10,004 nt of DNA from Kiritimatiellales bacterium. Its GTDB lineage: Bacteria; Verrucomicrobiota; Kiritimatiellia; Kiritimatiellales; Pontiellaceae. A program made the translations under genes and the position numbers. This document shows, piece by piece, positions 7,194-10,004 of the stretch. The stretch is taken from assembly GCA_013042165.1 (NCBI GenBank), contig JABDQT010000079.1:1-10004 (forward strand), in the 5' to 3' direction. How positions within the stretch are numbered: position 1 is the first letter of the stretch; every line of letters begins with the position of its first letter. The notes beneath the pieces are model-generated. The model made no database searches and was not told the DNA's origin. It saw only the letters and a program-made list of their open reading frames with translations.

Positions 7194-7972
7194 CCGTTGA
7201 TTTGTCGATTGCTTCACTGCTCTGGATGTATGCGTTGATCCTCGTTCCGGTTGCGATCTTCTTCTATCTTCAGCTCGGCATTATCCGCGACACACTGTTT
7301 GCCCTCATCCGCATGACCGCGCAGCTGTTTCTGGTCGGATTTTATCTGAAATATGTTTTTCAGCTGAACAATCCGCTGGTCAGTCTGCTGTGGGTGGCCC
7401 TTATGCTGGTGGTCGCCAATCTGAGCATTCTCAACAAAGCGGGGCTGAAGCGCAGCGTCTTTTTCTGGCGCCTGCTGGCAGGTGTGGCCGGCAGCACCCT
7501 GCTGGCCGGCGGCTGGTTTATTCTCGTCGTGATCCGTCCTGAGCCGATTTACGACGCGCGCTACATGGTTCCGATTATCGGCATGATTCTCGGAAACTGC
7601 CTGCGCAGCAATGTGCTGAGTCTGGAACGTTTCTACAGCGGCATCCGGAAGAACGAAAATGAGTTCACGACCTATCTCATGCTTGGAGCAAACCTGCATG
7701 AGGCCGTCCGCCCCTATCTGCGGGATGCCATCAAGGCGGCCGTTAATCCTTCCGTTGCCACGATGGCCACCATGGGTATTGTGTCGCTGCCCGGCATGAT
7801 GACCGGACAGATTCTCGGGGGTGCCATGCCGATGGAAGCCATTAAATACCAGATCGGTATCATGATCTGTATTTTCACCGCCATGGTGGTCGCGGCACTC
7901 GTCAACATTCAGCTCAGCCTGTCTGTCGCCTTCGATGACCACCAGCGCCTGCAGCAGGATATCTTTCAATAA
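7190..7972 (+). CDS. fetB: iron-export ABC transporter permease FetB (YbbM, UPF0014)
   Basis: A 260-residue inner-membrane protein, close to the length of E. coli FetB. Hydrophobic segments lie near 7-28, 36-55, 63-80, 93-115, 126-137, 186-210 and 221-245. The family hallmarks are GMILGNCLRSNVLSLERF (131-148), the cytoplasmic helix LGANLHEAVRPYLRDAIKAA (165-184), and TMGIVSLPGMMTGQILGG (194-211) followed by AIKYQI. These are diagnostic for UPF0014, which includes E. coli FetB and the plant ALS3/STAR2 metal-tolerance proteins. With FetA it should form the complete exporter, with iron the best-supported substrate. The start overlaps the fetA stop (ATGA). It is the last gene of the tight cluster; a 60-nt gap follows, with no clear terminator. 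Confidence 0.92.
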   Translation: MTVDLSIASLLWMYALILVPVAIFFYLQLGIIRDTLFALIRMTAQLFLVGFYLKYVFQLNNPLVSLLWVALMLVVANLSILNKAGLKRSVFFWRLLAGVAGSTLLAGGWFILVVIRPEPIYDARYMVPIIGMILGNCLRSNVLSLERFYSGIRKNENEFTTYLMLGANLHEAVRPYLRDAIKAAVNPSVATMATMGIVSLPGMMTGQILGGAMPMEAIKYQIGIMICIFTAMVVAALVNIQLSLSVAFDDHQRLQQDIFQ

Positions 7973-8019
7973 TATAAAATAGTTGCACCAAAAAGGGCAC
8001 ATGATTCGTTTAGTGTGAA

Positions 8020-8025
8020 AAGGGA
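8020..8025 (+). promoter_or_regulatory. ribosome binding site that decides the start of the coiled-coil gene
   Basis: AGGGAG lies seven bases before ATG 8033. It favours this start over an in-frame GTG at 8015, which would place the site inside the gene and add six polar residues in front of the membrane segment. Confidence 0.6.
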
Positions 8026-8032
8026 GCTTCTC

Positions 8033-8803
8033 ATGAAAAATAAACCCGTTTTAGTCATTGTCGCTGTTTCAGCGCTGATTGTCTTCGTTAGTATTGCCTT
8101 TGCTTTCAAAAGCGCCAGCGGACGCAAAACGGCGGAGGCCGAAGCCGCCCGCCTGCGAGAGCAGATTGGACGCATGCAGGCCTACCTGCCGGACGAGGAC
8201 GTCGTTGCGGCGTTCATTGATCGGGGCGAGACCAACGAGATTGCTGTACTCAAAGTACTGCTGGCCGAAAAGAATGAGGAACTGGCTATGCTCTCAACCA
8301 GCAATGAGCCCGAACCGGAAGAAGAAGAACGGCCGGAACGGGAAAGCTGGGAGGATCGGATGGCGCGCATGAAAGAGGAGGATCCGGACGGCTATGCCGA
8401 GATGGTCGAGCGCCGACAGCAACGACAGCAGGAAATGCGCTATACCTTGGCCGAGCGCACCGCCACCTTCATGGATCTCGACACCTCGCTGATGAATGAA
8501 GAGGAGCTGGCCAACCACGAGAAGCTGGTGGAAATAATGGCGAATGTCTGGACACTGACGGATGAATTCCAGGATCCGGAAGCCGCTCCCGACCGGGAGG
8601 TCATGCAGGAGTTGTACCGGGAAATGAGCGAGGCTCGCCCGCTGTTGCAGCAGGAGCGGGTGATCATGTTTAAACAACTGGGCGCCGAGCTCGGCTACCA
8701 GGGCGAAGACGCAAACCTCTTTGCTGATCATGTCGAAGATATTATTTCAGCTACGACACTGCGTTCGCCGCGCGGCGGAGGCCGCAGAGGCGGCCGACGG
8801 TAG
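8033..8803 (+). CDS. membrane-anchored coiled-coil protein of unknown function with Arg/Gly-rich tail
   Basis: I do not recognise this 256-residue protein. Residues 5-25 form one hydrophobic helix (VLVIVAVSALIVFVSIAFAF), either an uncleaved anchor or a signal peptide. Residues 30-88 are rich in Ala, Glu, Arg and Leu with heptad-like spacing, so a coiled coil is likely. Residues 90-105 are a strongly acidic linker (EPEPEEEE). The region 105-243 is highly charged and helical in appearance (DRMARMKEEDPDGYAEMVERR, then several Glu/Leu-rich helices). The last 13 residues (244-256) read RSPRGGGRRGGRR, a basic tail that could touch nucleic acid, lipid or an acidic partner. There are no catalytic motifs. 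It lies 60 nt after fetB in the same direction and may be cotranscribed or have its own promoter in that gap. It may be a lineage-specific envelope or structural protein. Confidence 0.7.
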   Translation: MKNKPVLVIVAVSALIVFVSIAFAFKSASGRKTAEAEAARLREQIGRMQAYLPDEDVVAAFIDRGETNEIAVLKVLLAEKNEELAMLSTSNEPEPEEEERPERESWEDRMARMKEEDPDGYAEMVERRQQRQQEMRYTLAERTATFMDLDTSLMNEEELANHEKLVEIMANVWTLTDEFQDPEAAPDREVMQELYREMSEARPLLQQERVIMFKQLGAELGYQGEDANLFADHVEDIISATTLRSPRGGGRRGGRR

Positions 8804-8931
8804 CGCAACATCTCTGATAAACTCTTGCCAACACTCCATCCATTTAGCTCTTGCCCGGCGAGCGAGAGAGCGTATGCTCCGAATGGATGAGGGTATGCCT
8901 CGTCCCGCATGTACAACCAGCAGGAGGACGT
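8804..8931 (+). other. structured intergenic region or leader
   Basis: This 128-nt gap holds no gene. It contains a long-range inverted repeat, CATCCATT at 8837-8844 with AATGGATG at 8882-8889, enclosing a second pairing, GCTCT at 8847-8851 with AGAGC at 8867-8871. ATGC/GCAT (8895-8898 and 8907-8910) can form a further small stem. No T-run follows any of them, so they are not obvious terminators. They could shape the 5' leader of the next gene; function is unknown. Confidence 0.4.
8922..8927 (+). promoter_or_regulatory. consensus Shine-Dalgarno AGGAGG
   Basis: A full AGGAGG lies four bases before ATG 8932. The spacer is short, but the match fixes the start of the small secreted protein at 8932 instead of an upstream in-frame start near 8851, and predicts strong translation. 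Confidence 0.75.
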
Positions 8932-9342
8932 ATGAAAAGGACATTGATTGTAGTATGCATCGGCTGTTTTTGCCTTTCAGCCATGGGGCAGTTTTTCAGC
9001 AAGGAAGAAAAAGCCGCCAAGGAGAAAGAAAAAAAAGCGGCGATGAAATCCTCCCTGCAGGAGGCGGAACAAAAGGTCATTTATATTGAGTTCTGTCATG
9101 CTCAACAAGAGGCACATGACAAAGCCGCCAGAATGCATCCCGTCAAGATTCACCACACACCCGAACAGCGTGAATCCCGAACAATTAAAGCGGAAAAAAC
9201 CGCGGCGGCACTCATGAATCCCTACCGGGAAGAGATTGCAAAAAAACACAGCATCTCGGTGGAATACCTGGCCGACATCTTAAAAACCGGCAAGGAACAG
9301 GAGTGGCCGGATGGGCTAGAGGCTCCCCCCGAGGAGGAGTGA
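8932..9342 (+). CDS. small secreted lysine/glutamate-rich protein, unknown function
   Basis: A 136-residue protein that I cannot assign to a family. It starts with a typical signal peptide (MKRT, hydrophobic 5-16, probable cleavage after AMG at residue 19). CIGC at 9-12 does not fit a lipobox well, so a soluble exported protein is more likely than a lipoprotein. Residues 23-48 are an alternating Lys/Glu/Ala helix (KEEKAAKEKEKKAA), followed by a middle part with Cys, His and Gln residues (EFCHAQQEAHDKAARMHP), a basic stretch, and an acidic end (EAPPEEE). The middle and the segment PYREEIAKKHSISVEYL look helical. It may be a small periplasmic helical protein. A run of eight A at 9029-9036 inside the Lys codons is a possible slippage point. 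It is followed at once by a good terminator, so it ends its transcription unit. Confidence 0.7.
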   Translation: MKRTLIVVCIGCFCLSAMGQFFSKEEKAAKEKEKKAAMKSSLQEAEQKVIYIEFCHAQQEAHDKAARMHPVKIHHTPEQRESRTIKAEKTAAALMNPYREEIAKKHSISVEYLADILKTGKEQEWPDGLEAPPEEE

Positions 9343-9371
9343 CAGACCCTGTTTGATTGAATCAACGCCTG

Positions 9372-9399
9372 CGGGCATCCATTCGGGTGCCCGTTTTTT
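9372..9399 (+). terminator. rho-independent terminator
   Basis: The arms 9372-9380 and 9385-9393 form a nine-base-pair stem (CGGGCATCC with GGGTGCCCG, one T-G wobble) closed by an ATTC loop, followed directly by six T residues (9394-9399). It lies 29 bases after the stop of the small secreted protein and before leuB, so it separates the two transcription units. Confidence 0.9.
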
Positions 9400-9462
9400 A
9401 CGTTTGCAATCCCATCCGCCTCTGGCAAAATTCGCCGCTAATTTTTCAACAAAGGAAACACT

Positions 9463-10004
9463 ATGTCTAAAACATACAAAATCGCTTTGCTGCCCGGTGA
9501 CGGCATCGGCCCTGAAGTCATTACCGAATCGGTCAAGGTGCTCGATGCCGTGGCGGAAAAATCGGGCTTTGCTCTCGAATATACCACCTGCAATGCCGGC
9601 GGCGCGGCAATCGACGCGCACAACGATCCGATGCCCGACTCCGTGGTTGAAACCTGCAAGGCATCCGATGCCGTGCTGCTAGGCGCGGTTGGCGGCCAAA
9701 AGTGGGATCACCTCACCGGAGCCCTGCGCCCCGAAAGCGGTCTGCTGAAAATCCGCAAGGAACTCGGCGCCTTTGCCAACCTCCGCCCCGTCACCATTCC
9801 CGCCTCGCTGGCGGAAAACTCGCCGCTGCGCCCCGAAGCGGTCTCCGGTCTCGACCTCTTCACGGTGCGCGAATTGACCGGCGGCATCTACTTTGGAGAG
9901 CCCGTCGGCGAAGCAGGCGAAGGCGACGACAAAAAGGCGTGGAACACGATGGTCTATTCCGTCGGCGAAATTAAACGCGTGGCCCGCGTGGCCTTTGAAT
10001 GGGC
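9463..10004 (+). CDS. leuB: 3-isopropylmalate dehydrogenase, N-terminal part (cut by window edge)
   Basis: The first 180 codons of an open frame that continues past the right edge. The product oxidatively decarboxylates (2R,3S)-3-isopropylmalate with NAD in leucine biosynthesis, in the cytoplasm. Visible family marks are LLPGDGIGPEV (9-19), LLGAVGGQKWD (72-82, where most members read GGPKWD), the substrate arginines Arg98 in LLKIRKEL, Arg108 in FANLRPV and Arg136 in TVRELTGGIYFGE, and the conserved Tyr143. The spacing of the three arginines favours LeuB over isocitrate or tartrate dehydrogenases. The start ATG has AAGGAA six bases upstream. It lies 64 nt after the terminator, so it should have its own promoter; TTGCAA at 9404-9409 could be a -35, but no good -10 follows. 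No leucine-rich leader peptide was found. Confidence 0.95.
   Translation, partial: MSKTYKIALLPGDGIGPEVITESVKVLDAVAEKSGFALEYTTCNAGGAAIDAHNDPMPDSVVETCKASDAVLLGAVGGQKWDHLTGALRPESGLLKIRKELGAFANLRPVTIPASLAENSPLRPEAVSGLDLFTVRELTGGIYFGEPVGEAGEGDDKKAWNTMVYSVGEIKRVARVAFEW

Noticed and set aside
7214..8002. 262-codon minus-strand open frame opposite fetB
   Set aside because: The plus strand encodes a clear UPF0014 permease; the antisense translation is low-quality His/Gln-rich sequence.
8780..8795. GGCCGC-AGAG-GCGGCC hairpin as a terminator for the coiled-coil gene
   Set aside because: It lies inside the coding sequence and no T-run follows; it is better explained by the Arg/Gly codons.
9404..9432. 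Possible leuB promoter, TTGCAA with AAAATT at 17 bases
   Set aside because: The -10 element matches consensus at only three of six positions, so it was not listed as a feature.

Overview
The window looks like a piece of a bacterial chromosome, fairly GC-rich except for the first ~300 bases. The gene set (a large secreted DUF3857/transglutaminase-like protein, a periplasmic SOUL protein, small secreted charged proteins of no recognised family, and leuB) fits a Gram-negative organism. My best guess is the PVC group (Kiritimatiellota, Verrucomicrobiota or Lentisphaerota). That rests on overall gene style, not on any marker gene, and is held with low confidence.

Layout. (1) Bases 1-149: the C-terminal end of a RelE/ParE-type toxin, running in from the left edge. 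(2) Bases 150-485: a non-coding stretch holding the leader of the next gene, with a small inverted repeat around its ribosome binding site. (3) Bases 486-7972: six same-strand genes packed as one probable operon. They are a 1256-residue duplicated DUF3857-transglutaminase protein, a SOUL-family haem-binding-like protein, a YfeJ-like class I glutamine amidotransferase, an AEC-family (auxin efflux carrier) permease, and the FetA/FetB iron-export ABC pair. Three junctions are 4-nt ATGA overlaps, one has a single base between stop and start, and only one gap (43 nt) is larger. (4) Bases 8033-9342: two genes of unknown function. One encodes a membrane-anchored coiled-coil protein with an Arg/Gly-rich tail, the other a small secreted lysine/glutamate-rich protein. 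The second is followed by a clear intrinsic terminator (9372-9399). (5) Bases 9463-10004: the first 180 codons of leuB (3-isopropylmalate dehydrogenase), which runs off the right edge.

How the genes may work together. FetAB is known in E. coli as an iron exporter, and SOUL proteins bind haem or porphyrins in the characterised cases. Co-transcription of these two with an envelope protein and an AEC permease could mean a shared envelope or metal-homeostasis role, but this is inference from gene order only. The most distinctive object is the large protein. It is a head-to-tail duplication in which the first transglutaminase-like domain keeps its Cys-His-Asp triad and the second has lost all three residues. 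No CRISPR array, rRNA, tRNA, insertion sequence or phage gene was seen.
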